From NCBI RefSeq assembly GCF_904063055.1, contig NZ_CAJFCN010000002.1, positions 310,001 to 374,000 on the forward strand: 64,000 nucleotides of DNA, written 5' to 3'. This DNA comes from Pseudomonas paracarnis (GTDB lineage: Bacteria > Pseudomonadota > Gammaproteobacteria > Pseudomonadales > Pseudomonadaceae). The notes under the pieces are model-generated. The model did not search any database and was not told the origin of the DNA. It was given only the letters and a program-made list of their open reading frames with translations. Position 1 is the first letter of the stretch, and each line of letters begins with the position of its first letter. The position numbers were made by a program, and so were the translations under genes. Shown piece by piece: positions 25,274 to 34,047 of the stretch.

Positions 25274-26416
25274 ATGAGCCAACAGCCCTTCCTGCCGTTT
25301 TCCAAACCGACCATTGATGAAGCCACCATCGCGGCGGTCGGCGATGTTCTGCGTTCCGGCTGGATCACCAGCGGGCCAAAGGTGCAGGCGTTCGAAGCAC
25401 AGTTGTCAGACTATTTTGGCGGACGTCCGGTGCGCACCTTCAACTCGGGCACCTGCACCATGGAGATCGCCTTGCGCATCGCCGGGATCGGGCCTGGGGA
25501 TGAAGTCATCACCACGCCAATCTCCTGGGTTGCCACGGCCAACGTGATTCTCGAAGTGGGCGCCACTCCCGTCTTCGCCGACATCGACCCGGTGACGCGC
25601 AATATCGACCTGGCCCAGGTGGAAGCCGCCATTACTCCGCGCACCAAGGCGATCATCCCGGTGTACCTGGCCGGCTTGCCCCTGGATATGCCGATGCTCT
25701 ACGCGCTGGCCAACAAGTACAACCTGCGCATTGTCGAAGATGCTGCCCAGGCCCTGGGGTCCAGCTGGGATGGAGAACGCATCGGCGCAACTGGCGACTT
25801 CGTGTCCTTCAGCTTCCAGGCGAACAAGAACATTACGTCGTCCGAAGGCGGCTGCCTGGTGTTGAACAATGCCGAGGAGGCCCGTCTGGCAGAGAAGTAC
25901 CGCCTGCAAGGCGTCACCCGCAGCGGCTTCGATGGCCTGGATGTGGATGTGCTGGGTGGCAAGTTCAACATGACCGACATTGCCGCCGCCATCGGCCTGG
26001 GGCAATTTGCGCACATCGAGAAAATCACCGCCCATCGTCAGAACCTGGCACGGCACTACTTCAAATGCTTCGGCAGCAATTTCGAAGCCCAATACGGCGC
26101 GCAACTGCCGCCGGCCGACTTCGAAAACAGCAACTGGCACCTGTTCCAACTGGTATTGCCGGAGCGCCAGGATGGCCTGCCAGCCCGTGCGACGTTCATG
26201 GAGCAGATGCAGGCCCACGGCGTGGGTATCGGCTATCACTACCCGCCGATCCACCTGCTGAGCCTCTATCGGGCACAGGGTTTCAAGGAAGGCATGTTCC
26301 CGGTGGCCGAACGTGTTGGGCGTTTGATCGTGTCGTTGCCGATGTTCACGGCGATGACAGAGGCGGATGTGGAGCGGGCTGTAGCGGCGGTTAAAGCCGT
26401 ACTGAAAAAAGGCTGA
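25274..26416 (+). CDS. DegT/DnrJ/EryC1/StrS family aminotransferase (ArnB/PerA-like)
   Basis: PLP-dependent sugar aminotransferase family protein, 380 residues. Motifs: SGWITSGPKVQAFE, FNSGTCTMEIALR (phosphate loop), PISWVATANVILEVGATPVFADID, EDAAQALGS with the PLP-ring aspartate D156, and the Schiff-base lysine K185 in FQANKNITSSEGG. The C-terminal YHYPPIHLLSLYR is typical of enzymes acting on nucleotide-linked 4-keto or 3-keto sugars such as ArnB. No sugar pathway gene lies nearby, so it acts apart from its pathway. The start is chosen at MSQQPFLPFSKP; the ribosome site is weak and a longer frame (from 25208) cannot be excluded. Confidence 0.88.
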   Translation: MSQQPFLPFSKPTIDEATIAAVGDVLRSGWITSGPKVQAFEAQLSDYFGGRPVRTFNSGTCTMEIALRIAGIGPGDEVITTPISWVATANVILEVGATPVFADIDPVTRNIDLAQVEAAITPRTKAIIPVYLAGLPLDMPMLYALANKYNLRIVEDAAQALGSSWDGERIGATGDFVSFSFQANKNITSSEGGCLVLNNAEEARLAEKYRLQGVTRSGFDGLDVDVLGGKFNMTDIAAAIGLGQFAHIEKITAHRQNLARHYFKCFGSNFEAQYGAQLPPADFENSNWHLFQLVLPERQDGLPARATFMEQMQAHGVGIGYHYPPIHLLSLYRAQGFKEGMFPVAERVGRLIVSLPMFTAMTEADVERAVAAVKAVLKKG

Positions 26417-26431
26417 TCACAACAAATCAAC

Positions 26432-26518
26432 TGTGGGAGCTGGCTTGCCTGCGATGCTGGCACCTCGGTGTATCGGTGATACCCGGGTGATCCAATCGCA
26501 GGCAAGCCAGCTCCCACA
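26432..26518. repeat. REP doublet with CGGTGTATC centre
   Basis: Arms TGTGGGAGCTGGCTTGCCTG... and its complement (26432-26455, 26495-26518). The centre contains CGGTGTATCGGTGATACC, nearly identical to the centre of the copy at 29886-29972. It lies between convergent genes. Confidence 0.85.
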
Positions 26519-26546
26519 TTGAGGTGTGCTGTTGCAGCTGTTGCGT

Positions 26547-26930
26547 TTATTCGCCGATCGCGGCTTTGTAGCCGGCGGCATCCAGCAGTTTGTCCAGCTC
26601 GGCCTTGTCGCTTGGCTTGAGCTTGAAGATCCAGGCGCCGTACGGGTCAGAGTTCAACAGCTCAGGACTGCCACCCAATTCTTCGTTGACGGCAAGCACT
26701 TCGCCCGCAATCGGCGAGTAAATATCCGAAGCGGCCTTGACCGACTCCACCACGCCCGCCTGGTCTTGAGCGGCAAACACCTTGCCCACTTCGGTCAGTT
26801 CAACAAACACCACATCACCCAAAGCTTCCTGTGCATGGTCGGAGATCCCGACGGTCACGGTGCCGTCAGCTTCCAGACGGGCCCATTCGTGACTTTCGGC
26901 AAAACGCAGGTCGGCAGGGATATTGCTCAT
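26547..26930 (-). CDS. gcvH: Glycine cleavage system H protein
   Basis: Lipoylated carrier of the glycine cleavage complex, 127 residues. The lipoyl lysine is K65 in [50 protein letters not shown] is the usual N-terminal hybrid fold. Start at 26930 with GAGGAC upstream. It is encoded 52 nt after gcvT. The expected third gene, gcvP, is not downstream; a REP doublet and a convergent aminotransferase gene occupy that place. The P protein must be encoded elsewhere. Confidence 0.96.
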   Translation of the reverse strand: MSNIPADLRFAESHEWARLEADGTVTVGISDHAQEALGDVVFVELTEVGKVFAAQDQAGVVESVKAASDIYSPIAGEVLAVNEELGGSPELLNSDPYGAWIFKLKPSDKAELDKLLDAAGYKAAIGE

Positions 26931-26982
26931 AGTCTGTGTCCTCAAGATGAAATGTCAGCGGCCATTGGCCTGCCGGAATTGG

Positions 26983-28065
26983 TTAGATCAGGGTTTTGCC
27001 ATGACGCACGAAGGTCGGCTTGACCACTCGAACCGGATACCACTTGCCGCGGATTTCCACTTCGGCCCGGTCGGCAGTCGCCGTCGGCACACGCGCCAGC
27101 GCAATGGATTTGCTTAGCGTAGGCGAGAAACTACCACTGGTGATCTCTCCTTCGCCAACATTGGCGATACGAACCACTTGGTGAGCACGCAGCACACCAC
27201 GCTCTTCAAGGACGAGCCCGACCAGTTTGAACTGCACGCCGGCTGCTTTTTCTGCTTCCAGCGCAGCGCGGCCAATGAAGTTACGCTCGACAGGTTCCCA
27301 GGCGATGCTCCAGGCCATGTTGGCCGCCAGCGGCGAGACGGCCTGGTGAATATCCTGGCCATACAGGTTCATGCCGGCCTCCAGGCGCAAGGTATCGCGC
27401 GCACCGAGGCCGATGGGGGAAATGCCAGCGCCCACCAGGTCGTTGAAAAAGCCCGGTGCCTGATCGGCCGGCAGCACGATTTCGAGGCCGTCTTCGCCGG
27501 TATAGCCGGTGCGGGCGATATACCAGTCGCCATCGGCCCGGCCTTCGAACGGTTTGAGCTGATGGATCAGGATGCCACGGGACTGGGTCACCAGTTCGGC
27601 GATTTTCTGCCGGGCGTGGGGGCCTTGGATGGCGAGCATGGCCAGCTCGGAGCGCTCATGCAGTTGCACTGAGTAGCTGCCCAGTTGCGCCTGCATCCAG
27701 GCCATGTCCTGATCGCGCGTGGCGGCGTTGACCACCAGGCGGTAACCGGTTTCGGTGCGGTAGACGATCATGTCGTCCACCACCCCGCCCTGCTCGTTGA
27801 GCATGGCGCTGTATAACGCACGGCCACAGCCGTGCAGTCGGTCGACATCATTGGCCAGCAGGTACTGGAGCCATTCCTTGGCCTGGGGGCCGGTGACATC
27901 GATCACGGTCATATGAGATACATCGAAGACCCCGCAGTCGCGTCGCACCTGGTGGTGTTCTTCAACTTGCGAGCCGTAATGCAAAGGCATATCCCAACCG
28001 CCAAAATCGACCATTTTCGCGCCGAGGGCGAGATGCAGGTCATACAGAGGCGTACGCTGTCCCAT
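26983..28065 (-). CDS. gcvT: Aminomethyltransferase (glycine cleavage T protein)
   Basis: Transfers the methylene group from the H-protein-bound aminomethyl to tetrahydrofolate, releasing ammonia. 360 residues from the ATG at 28065, preceded by AAGGAGAAACCC; a longer frame to 28122 was rejected. Motifs: FGGWDMPLHYGSQVEEH, DVSHMTVIDVTGPQAKEWLQ, ARTGYTGEDGLEIVLP (folate site) and LGARDTLRLEAGMNLYGQD. It starts the leftward gcvT-gcvH unit. I looked for a glycine riboswitch in the 156-nt leader and found no convincing match. Confidence 0.96.
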   Translation of the reverse strand: MGQRTPLYDLHLALGAKMVDFGGWDMPLHYGSQVEEHHQVRRDCGVFDVSHMTVIDVTGPQAKEWLQYLLANDVDRLHGCGRALYSAMLNEQGGVVDDMIVYRTETGYRLVVNAATRDQDMAWMQAQLGSYSVQLHERSELAMLAIQGPHARQKIAELVTQSRGILIHQLKPFEGRADGDWYIARTGYTGEDGLEIVLPADQAPGFFNDLVGAGISPIGLGARDTLRLEAGMNLYGQDIHQAVSPLAANMAWSIAWEPVERNFIGRAALEAEKAAGVQFKLVGLVLEERGVLRAHQVVRIANVGEGEITSGSFSPTLSKSIALARVPTATADRAEVEIRGKWYPVRVVKPTFVRHGKTLI

Positions 28066-28221
28066 GGGTTTCTCCTTCCGGGCTTGGCGAAGGCGCGCAG
28101 AGCTGCCACGTGCGCCGAACACCTTGTACTACAAGGCCCGCAGCCACATACAGCAGGTCGATCCGAAAGACGGAGCGCACCGAATGCCGCGCATTGTAGC
28201 CTCAAGCCGTAGGACTGGCAC

Positions 28222-29838
28222 CTAACCGATTTGCCGAGCCGAGCGACGAATCAGCCCGATGACCGGCAACAAGCCGACCAGCACAAGGGTCAGCGCCGGC
28301 AAAGACGCCCGTGCCCATTCGCCTTCACTGGTCATTTCAAAGATGCGGACCGCCAGGGTGTCCCAGCCAAACGGGCGCATCAACAAGGTGGCCGGCATTT
28401 CCTTGAGCACATCCACGAACACCAGCAGCGCTGCGCTCAACGCGCCCGGCAGCAATAACGGCAGATACACTTTGCAAAACAGTCGTGGGCCGCTCACCCC
28501 AAGGCTGCGTGCCGCTTCGGGCAAAGACGGACGGATTCGCGCCAGGCTGTTTTCCAGCGGCCCGTAGGCCACCGCCAGGAACCGCACCAGATACGCCAGC
28601 ACCAGTGCCGACAGGCTGCCCAGCAGCAAAGGCTTGCCCGCCCCGCCCAGCCATCCGGAGAGCGGCACCACCAACTCGCGGTCCAGGTAACTGAACGCCA
28701 GCATGATCGACACCGCCAGCACCGAGCCTGGCAAGGCATAGCCGACATTGGCCAGGCTGATACCGGAGCGAATCGCCCGGGTGGGCGCCAGACGGTTGGC
28801 AAAGGCCAGTATCAGCGCGACGCTGACGGTGATCAGGGCTGCGATACCGCCCAGGTAGAGGGTATGCACGATCAGCCCGGTGTAACGTTCATCCAGGTCG
28901 AAGCGGCCACGCTGCCAGAACCACGCCACCAGTTGCAGCATCGGAATCACGAACGCACAGGCGAAGACCAGGCTGCACCACGCACTGGCCGCCACGGCTT
29001 TGAACCCGCGCAAGTGGTACAACGCCTTGCCCCGCGGGCGCTCATTGCTCGGTCGACTGGCCCCGCGCGCACGTCGCTCGCCATACAGCACCAACATCAC
29101 TACCAGCAGCAGCAGACTCGCCAGTTGCGCGGCACTGGACAGGCTGAAAAAGCCGTACCAGGTTTTATAGATAGCGGTGGTGAAGGTGTCGAAATTGAAC
29201 ACTGAGACCGCGCCAAAATCCGCGAGTGTCTCCATCAACGCCAAGGCCACACCGGCACCAATCGCTGGCCGCGCCATTGGCAATGCCACACGCCAGAACG
29301 CTTGCCATGGCGATTGCCCCAGCACCCGGGCCGCTTCCATCAAGCCTTTGCCCTGAGCCAGGAACGCGCTGCGCGCCAGCAGGTAGACATAGGGATAGAA
29401 CACCAGCACCAACACGATGACCACGCCGCTGGTAGAGCGTACCCGCGGCAAGCGCAACCCGGTGCCGAACCACTCGCGCAGCAGGGTTTGCACCGGGCCG
29501 GCGAAATCCAGCAGGCCCACAAACACGAAGGCCAGCACATAGGCAGGGATTGCAAAGGGCAACATCAGTGCCCAGTCGAGCCAGCGCCGCCCGGGGAACT
29601 CGCACAGGCTGGTCAGCCAGGCCAGGCTGACGCCCAGCAGCGTCACGCCCAGGCCGACACCGAGCACCAGGGTCAAGGTGTTGCCCAGCAAGCGGGGCAT
29701 CTGAGTGTCCCAGAGGTGCGACCAGATCTGCGGGTCGATGCTTTGCCAGGACAGCAGCAGCACGCTCAGCGGCAACAGCACCAAGGCGGCGACGCTGAAA
29801 ACCGGCAGGTACCAGCGACGTTGGGCGGGGTGGGCCAA
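28222..29838 (-). CDS. Iron(III) ABC transporter permease (FbpB-like, fused two-domain)
   Basis: Inner-membrane permease of 538 residues with about twelve transmembrane segments in two BPD_transp_1 repeats, as in FbpB/SfuB. Each half has an EAA loop: AARVLGQSPWQAFWRVALPMARPAIGAG (about residues 170-197) and AARSLGVSGPRLFCKVYLPLLLPGALSA (about 440-470). It follows the iron-binding protein gene at 29989 on the same strand, with a REP doublet between them. No ATPase gene adjoins, also the case in PAO1 PA5216-PA5217 as I remember, so the ATPase must come from elsewhere. Confidence 0.92.
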   Translation of the reverse strand: MAHPAQRRWYLPVFSVAALVLLPLSVLLLSWQSIDPQIWSHLWDTQMPRLLGNTLTLVLGVGLGVTLLGVSLAWLTSLCEFPGRRWLDWALMLPFAIPAYVLAFVFVGLLDFAGPVQTLLREWFGTGLRLPRVRSTSGVVIVLVLVFYPYVYLLARSAFLAQGKGLMEAARVLGQSPWQAFWRVALPMARPAIGAGVALALMETLADFGAVSVFNFDTFTTAIYKTWYGFFSLSSAAQLASLLLLVVMLVLYGERRARGASRPSNERPRGKALYHLRGFKAVAASAWCSLVFACAFVIPMLQLVAWFWQRGRFDLDERYTGLIVHTLYLGGIAALITVSVALILAFANRLAPTRAIRSGISLANVGYALPGSVLAVSIMLAFSYLDRELVVPLSGWLGGAGKPLLLGSLSALVLAYLVRFLAVAYGPLENSLARIRPSLPEAARSLGVSGPRLFCKVYLPLLLPGALSAALLVFVDVLKEMPATLLMRPFGWDTLAVRIFEMTSEGEWARASLPALTLVLVGLLPVIGLIRRSARQIG

Positions 29839-29885
29839 GGAAAAGCTCTCAGAAAAATAAAGATGTTGAAGCGGCCACTAACCAA

Positions 29886-29972
29886 TGTGGGAGCTAGCTT
29901 GCCTGCGATACAAGCACCCCGGTGTATCAGTGATACCGACGTGATGCAATCGCGGGCAAGCCAGCTCCCACA
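29886..29972. repeat. REP doublet inside the iron transporter operon
   Basis: Arms TGTGGGAGCTAGCTTGCCTG... and complement, with a centre containing CGGTGTATCAGTGATACC, shared with the copy at 26432-26518. It lies between the binding-protein gene and the permease gene on the same transcript and could set their relative expression by protecting the upstream mRNA. Confidence 0.85.
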
Positions 29973-29988
29973 GTCGAGCGGCGCAGCT

Positions 29989-30993
29989 TCAGTTCCAGCC
30001 AGCGCGATCCATCAGGCGAATCGCTTCGGCCTGGCGCTTGCCTGCCACTTCCACTGGCAAGGTATCGGCCACGAACTTGCCCCAGGTCGCCACTTCCGCC
30101 GATGGCGGTACCGCCGGGTTGGCCGGGAACTCCTGGTTGACGTCGGCGAAGATCTTCTGCGCCTCAGGCGTGGTCATCCACTCCACCAGCGCCTTGGCCG
30201 CTTCCGGGTGTGGTGCGTGCTGGGTCAGGCCGATGCCGGAGAGGTTCACATGCACGCCGCGGTCGCCCTGGTTCGGCCAGAACAACTTCACTGCCAGGTC
30301 TGGCTTCTGCTTGTGCAGGCGACCGTAGTAATAGGTGTTGACGATACCCACGTCGCATTGCCCGGCGTTGATGGCCTCCAGCACGGCGATGTCATCGGAG
30401 AACACGTCGGTGGAGAGGTTATTCACCCAACCCTTGATGATTTCTTCGGTCTTGGCCGCGCCATGGGTCTCGATCAACGTGGCGGTCAGCGACTGGTTGT
30501 AAACTTTTTTCGCCGTGCGCAGGCACAGGCGGCCTTCCCACTGCTTGTCGGCCAGGGCTTCGTAGGTGGTCAGGTCGCCCGGTTTTACCCGGTCGGTGGA
30601 ATAGGCGATCGTTCGCGCCCGCAGGCTCAAACCGGTCCAGGCGTGGGCCGATGAGCGGTATTGCAGAGGAATATTCTTGTCGATCACAGGAGAGGTGAAC
30701 GGTTGCAGGATGCCCATCTGCTCGGCCTGCCAGAGGTTGCCGGCGTCAACGGTGAGCAGCAGGTCGGCGGTGGCGTTCTCGCCCTCGGCCTTGATGCGCT
30801 GCATCAACGGGGCTTCCTTGTCGGTGATGAACTTGACCTGTACGCCGGTCTTTTTGGTGTAGGCGTCGAACACAGGCTTGATCAGTTCGTCGATACGCGA
30901 GGAGTAGACCACGACTTCGTCGGCCGCCTGCACGGTGGTGCTGCCGATCAGGGTGAGTGCCAGGGCAGTCAGGAGGCGCTTGGGTGCCAACAT
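29989..30993 (-). CDS. Iron(III) ABC transporter substrate-binding protein (FbpA-like)
   Basis: Periplasmic ferric-binding protein, 334 residues. The signal peptide ([20 protein letters not shown]) ends at VQAA. Motifs: [39 protein letters not shown] and the tandem tyrosines in [12 protein letters not shown], which bind Fe(III) in FbpA-type proteins. Start at 30993 with GAGAG upstream. The permease gene follows. Upstream, CATTTGCAAATG (31007-31018) and further CAAATG/CATTTG copies form an AT-rich region that may include a Fur or other iron-responsive site. Confidence 0.92.
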   Translation of the reverse strand: MLAPKRLLTALALTLIGSTTVQAADEVVVYSSRIDELIKPVFDAYTKKTGVQVKFITDKEAPLMQRIKAEGENATADLLLTVDAGNLWQAEQMGILQPFTSPVIDKNIPLQYRSSAHAWTGLSLRARTIAYSTDRVKPGDLTTYEALADKQWEGRLCLRTAKKVYNQSLTATLIETHGAAKTEEIIKGWVNNLSTDVFSDDIAVLEAINAGQCDVGIVNTYYYGRLHKQKPDLAVKLFWPNQGDRGVHVNLSGIGLTQHAPHPEAAKALVEWMTTPEAQKIFADVNQEFPANPAVPPSAEVATWGKFVADTLPVEVAGKRQAEAIRLMDRAGWN

Positions 30994-31006
30994 GGGTGCG
31001 GTCTCT

Positions 31007-31070
31007 CATTTGCAAATGGAGGGCAAATGATAAGGACTCACATTTGGTAACGCTTGGTGGAGGCGTTACC
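31007..31070. promoter_or_regulatory. Repeated CATTTG elements and hairpin upstream of the iron-binding gene
   Basis: CATTTGCAAATG (31007-31018) is a perfect 12-bp palindrome; CAAATG recurs at 31024-31029 within CAAATGATAA, and CATTTG at 31041-31046. GGTAACGC (31046-31053) and GCGTTACC (31063-31070) then form an 8-bp inverted repeat. The first part is spaced like a regulator site; similarity to the Fur core (AATGATAA) is only partial. Confidence 0.35.
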
Positions 31071-31110
31071 AGATGTTGCACAGCCAGAATATGCGCCGGA
31101 GCTGACGGCC

Positions 31111-31137
31111 TCATCGCGGGCAAGCCCGGCTCCCACA
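31111..31137. repeat. Single REP element
   Basis: TCATCGCGGGCAAGCCCGGC... one arm only, the sole unpaired copy seen in the window. It lies between the iron-binding gene's upstream region and the ubiI stop codon. Confidence 0.8.
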
Positions 31138-31155
31138 GAGGGTTGTATTGTCAGT

Positions 31156-32385
31156 TCAGGGTTTGGCGAGTTCGGGGAGATCGCCAGTCAATCCGAGTGC
31201 CTGGCGCACAAACACGGCTTTGGCTTCGGGCATCTGGTCGACGATTTTCAAACCCGCGTTGCGCAACCAGCGCAGCGGCAGTTGATCGGCCTGGAACAAG
31301 CGCTCAAAGCCTTCCATCGCCGCCATCAGCGCCAGGTTATGGGGCATGCGGCGCCGCTCGTAACGGCTCAGCACTTTCACATCGGCCAGGCGCTCGCCGC
31401 GCTCGGTCGCCGCCAACAGCACTTCGGCCAGCACGGCTGCATCGAGCAAACCCAGGTTGACGCCCTGCCCCGCCAACGGGTGGATGACGTGAGCGGCGTC
31501 GCCGATCAATGCCAGGCCTTCGGCCACATAGCGTTTGGCATGGCGCTGGCGCAACGGTACGCACACACGCGGGTCAGCACTGAGCACGGTGCCCAGGCGC
31601 CCCTCGAAAGCACGCTCCAGCTCACGGCAGAAGCCTTCGTCATCCAGCGCCATCAAACGCTCGGATTCGGCGGGCGTGGTCGACCAGACTATCGAACACC
31701 AGTCTTCCTGCCCATCGCGCACCAGCGGCAGGAACGCCAGCGGACCGGTGTCGGTGAAGCGTTGCCACGCGGTACGCTGGTGCGGCTGACTGCTGCGCAC
31801 GCTGGTGACGATGGCGTTATGCAGGTAATCCCATTCACGGGTAGGTGTACCGGTCAGGCGGCGTACGGCGGAGTTGGCACCGTCGGCAGCCACCACCAGC
31901 GGCGCGCGCAGCTTGCGGCCGTCGGCCAGGGTCAGCAACCAGTCATCGCCGGAGCGGCGCATCTGTTCCAGGCGCGCACTGGCCAGCAGGCCGAGGTCGC
32001 AGTCATGCAGGCGATCGAGCAAGGCATCCTGCACCACGCGGTTCTCGACGATATGCCCAAGCACCTCGGCATGCACACTGGCCGCCGAGAAGTGGATCTG
32101 CCCGGTGCCGCTGCCGTCCCATACCTGCATTTCGCCATAGGGGCTGGCACGCCGCTCTACGATACCGTCCCACACGCCCAGGCGCTCAAGAATGCGCTGG
32201 CTGGCCGCCGACAACGCGCTCACCCGCGGTTCAAACGCCGCAGCCGGGTCAAATGGCTTGACGCTCAACGGGCTGCCGTCGAGCAGCAGTACTTGCAAGC
32301 CACTGCCCTGCAACGCCAGCGCCAGGGCGCTTCCGACCATTCCGGCCCCGACAATCAGCACATCTGCGCGCATGTCCATATTCAA
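31156..32385 (-). CDS. ubiI: FAD-dependent ubiquinone hydroxylase (UbiI/VisC-type)
   Basis: Flavoprotein monooxygenase of the UbiH/UbiF/COQ6 family, 409 residues, for ring hydroxylation in ubiquinone synthesis. FAD motifs: ADVLIVGAGMVGSALALAL near the N-terminus (GxGxxG), APLVVAADGANSAVRRLTG (DG motif, about 160-180) and GLALIGDAAHVIHPLAGQGVNLGLLDA (GD motif, about 285-310). Its start overlaps the preceding thioesterase gene by four bases. The order pepP-ubiH-(thioesterase)-this gene parallels E. coli pepP-ubiH-ubiI, which supports the C5-hydroxylase UbiI; UbiF is the other possibility. Confidence 0.88.
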   Translation of the reverse strand: MNMDMRADVLIVGAGMVGSALALALQGSGLQVLLLDGSPLSVKPFDPAAAFEPRVSALSAASQRILERLGVWDGIVERRASPYGEMQVWDGSGTGQIHFSAASVHAEVLGHIVENRVVQDALLDRLHDCDLGLLASARLEQMRRSGDDWLLTLADGRKLRAPLVVAADGANSAVRRLTGTPTREWDYLHNAIVTSVRSSQPHQRTAWQRFTDTGPLAFLPLVRDGQEDWCSIVWSTTPAESERLMALDDEGFCRELERAFEGRLGTVLSADPRVCVPLRQRHAKRYVAEGLALIGDAAHVIHPLAGQGVNLGLLDAAVLAEVLLAATERGERLADVKVLSRYERRRMPHNLALMAAMEGFERLFQADQLPLRWLRNAGLKIVDQMPEAKAVFVRQALGLTGDLPELAKP

Positions 32386-32867
32386 GCCTGTCTCGCTGGC
32401 GGCTTGCGCCGCACATAAAGGGTTTTGTCGACCCGCGCCACCAGAGTGCCGGAGCCGTCATGAATCTCGACTTTGAGGTGGGGCAGATATTTCTCGCCAC
32501 CTTCAGTCTGGCGCCGGATCTGATCGAGCAAAGCGTCGTCGATGGAGAATTCGGCATACACCGGGCCTTTGCCCGGCGAGATGAAGTCGATACTCGCAGC
32601 CTTGTCCCACACGATGTAGTCGCGGCCCAGGTTCTCGATCAACAGCAACATGTAGAACGGATCGACCATCGAATACAGGCTGCCGCCAAATTGCGTACCG
32701 ACGTAATTGCGGTTGTACCAACCCAGGCCCATGCGCACCTTGGCATGTCGGAAATCGGCACTCAATGCCTGCACCCGCACCCCGGCGCCGAGGTACGGCG
32801 GGTACAGGGTGAGGAACCAGCGCAACAGCCGCGCCTTGCCCACGCGTTGGGTTAGCCACTTACGCAT
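32382..32867 (-). CDS. DUF4442 hotdog-fold thioesterase-like protein
   Basis: 161 residues from the ATG at 32867, which lies inside the end of ubiH (8-nt overlap); the stop overlaps ubiI by four bases. The sequence FRHAKVRMGLGWYNRNYVGTQFGGSLYSMVDPFYMLLLIENLG and WDKAASIDFISPGKGPVYAEF is typical of DUF4442, a PaaI/hotdog relative. The GTQFGGSLYSMVDP segment corresponds to the active-site helix of the fold. Its insertion between two ubiquinone hydroxylase genes, with overlaps on both sides, suggests translational coupling and perhaps a role in the same pathway or in acyl-CoA turnover; substrate unknown. Confidence 0.85.
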   Translation of the reverse strand: MRKWLTQRVGKARLLRWFLTLYPPYLGAGVRVQALSADFRHAKVRMGLGWYNRNYVGTQFGGSLYSMVDPFYMLLLIENLGRDYIVWDKAASIDFISPGKGPVYAEFSIDDALLDQIRRQTEGGEKYLPHLKVEIHDGSGTLVARVDKTLYVRRKPPARQA

Positions 32868-34047
32868 CGGAACGCGTACCCAGGCCCATGGCCTGACGGG
32901 CGAACCAGCGTTTGGCCGGTGGTAACAGGTCGAGGCCAAGCAAGCCCATATTGCGGCCCAGCGCCATCAACGGTTGGGCACTGCCAAACAGGCGCGTGAC
33001 CTGGTCGGAGAAGCCTACGGTGAGTTGCTGGTCCAGGCGCTGGCGCTCGCGATAGCCTTGCAAGGTCGCCAGGTCACCCGGCACAGCAGGCCCGGCCAAC
33101 AGGGCTTCGGCCAAGGCATTGGCATCGCGCAGGGACAGGTTGAACCCCTGCCCGGCAATCGGGTGCAGGCTGTGGGCGGCATTGCCGAGGACCACCAGGT
33201 GCGAACGCACTTGCTCTTCGGCTTCCACCAGGGTCAACGGGTACAGGTGGCGGGCGCCCACTTGCTTGAGGGTGCCCAGGCGATACCCGAACACACCCTG
33301 AAGTTCGCTCAGGAAGCTACGCTCGTCGAGGCTGGCCAAGCGCTGGGCGTCCATGCCGATGCGGGTCCAGACCAGCGCGCAACGGTTGTCCGGCAGCGGC
33401 AGCAAGGCCATGGGGCCTTCATCGGTAAAGCGCTCGAACGCCTCGCCATTGTGCGCTTCGCTCGGCGTGATGTTGGCGATCAGCGCGCTCTGGTTGTAGG
33501 GCCGGGTTTTCACGCCGATGCCCAGCTGCTCACGCAAGCCGGAACGGCCGCCATCGGCCAGTACCGCAAGGTCGCATTCCAGCACGGTTTCATCGTTGAG
33601 GATCAGGCGATAGCCATCGGGCAGAGGCTCCATGCGCGTGACTTCTGCCGGGCAACGCCAGATCACCACGTCCTTGTCCAAGCCTTGCCATAGGCATTGG
33701 CCGAGCCAGGCGTTTTCCACCACATAACCCAGGGCTGGCACGCCCTCCTCCATCGCGGACAAACGCGCGGTGGAGAAGCGCCCACGGTCCGATACATGGA
33801 TCTGCTTGATCGGCTCCGCCCGTCGGGAAATGGCCTGCCACAGGCCCAGACGCTGGTAAATCTGGCGCGCGCCAAACGACAGCGCGGAAGATCGCGCATC
33901 GTAGCTCGGCTGGTAGCTGTCGCCCGGTGCAAAGGGTTCGATCAGTACGATCTTCCAACCCCGAGCCTTGGCCCCGGCTTGCAATGCCAGGGCCAGGCTG
34001 GCCCCCACCAGGCCGCCGCCGACAATCGCCAGGTTGACCCGGCTCAT
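32860..34047 (-). CDS. ubiH: 2-octaprenyl-6-methoxyphenol hydroxylase UbiH
   Basis: FAD-dependent aromatic hydroxylase of ubiquinone synthesis, 395 residues. FAD GxGxxG is NLAIVGGGLVGASLALAL; ARSSALSFGARQIYQRLGLW is the UbiH-family segment after it; the DG motif is LAVLADGGRSGLREQLG and the GD motif is LVVLGNAAHSLHPIAGQGFNLSLRDA, with Asn in place of the usual Asp (GNAAHS), as in E. coli UbiH. The start ATG overlaps the pepP stop by four bases. It is the third gene of ygfB-pepP-ubiH-DUF4442-ubiI. Confidence 0.94.
   Translation of the reverse strand: MSRVNLAIVGGGLVGASLALALQAGAKARGWKIVLIEPFAPGDSYQPSYDARSSALSFGARQIYQRLGLWQAISRRAEPIKQIHVSDRGRFSTARLSAMEEGVPALGYVVENAWLGQCLWQGLDKDVVIWRCPAEVTRMEPLPDGYRLILNDETVLECDLAVLADGGRSGLREQLGIGVKTRPYNQSALIANITPSEAHNGEAFERFTDEGPMALLPLPDNRCALVWTRIGMDAQRLASLDERSFLSELQGVFGYRLGTLKQVGARHLYPLTLVEAEEQVRSHLVVLGNAAHSLHPIAGQGFNLSLRDANALAEALLAGPAVPGDLATLQGYRERQRLDQQLTVGFSDQVTRLFGSAQPLMALGRNMGLLGLDLLPPAKRWFARQAMGLGTRSDA

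Noticed and set aside
28066..28221. Glycine riboswitch upstream of gcvT
   Set aside because: The leader was read on the minus strand for the paired glycine aptamer cores; none was convincing. A covariance search would settle it.
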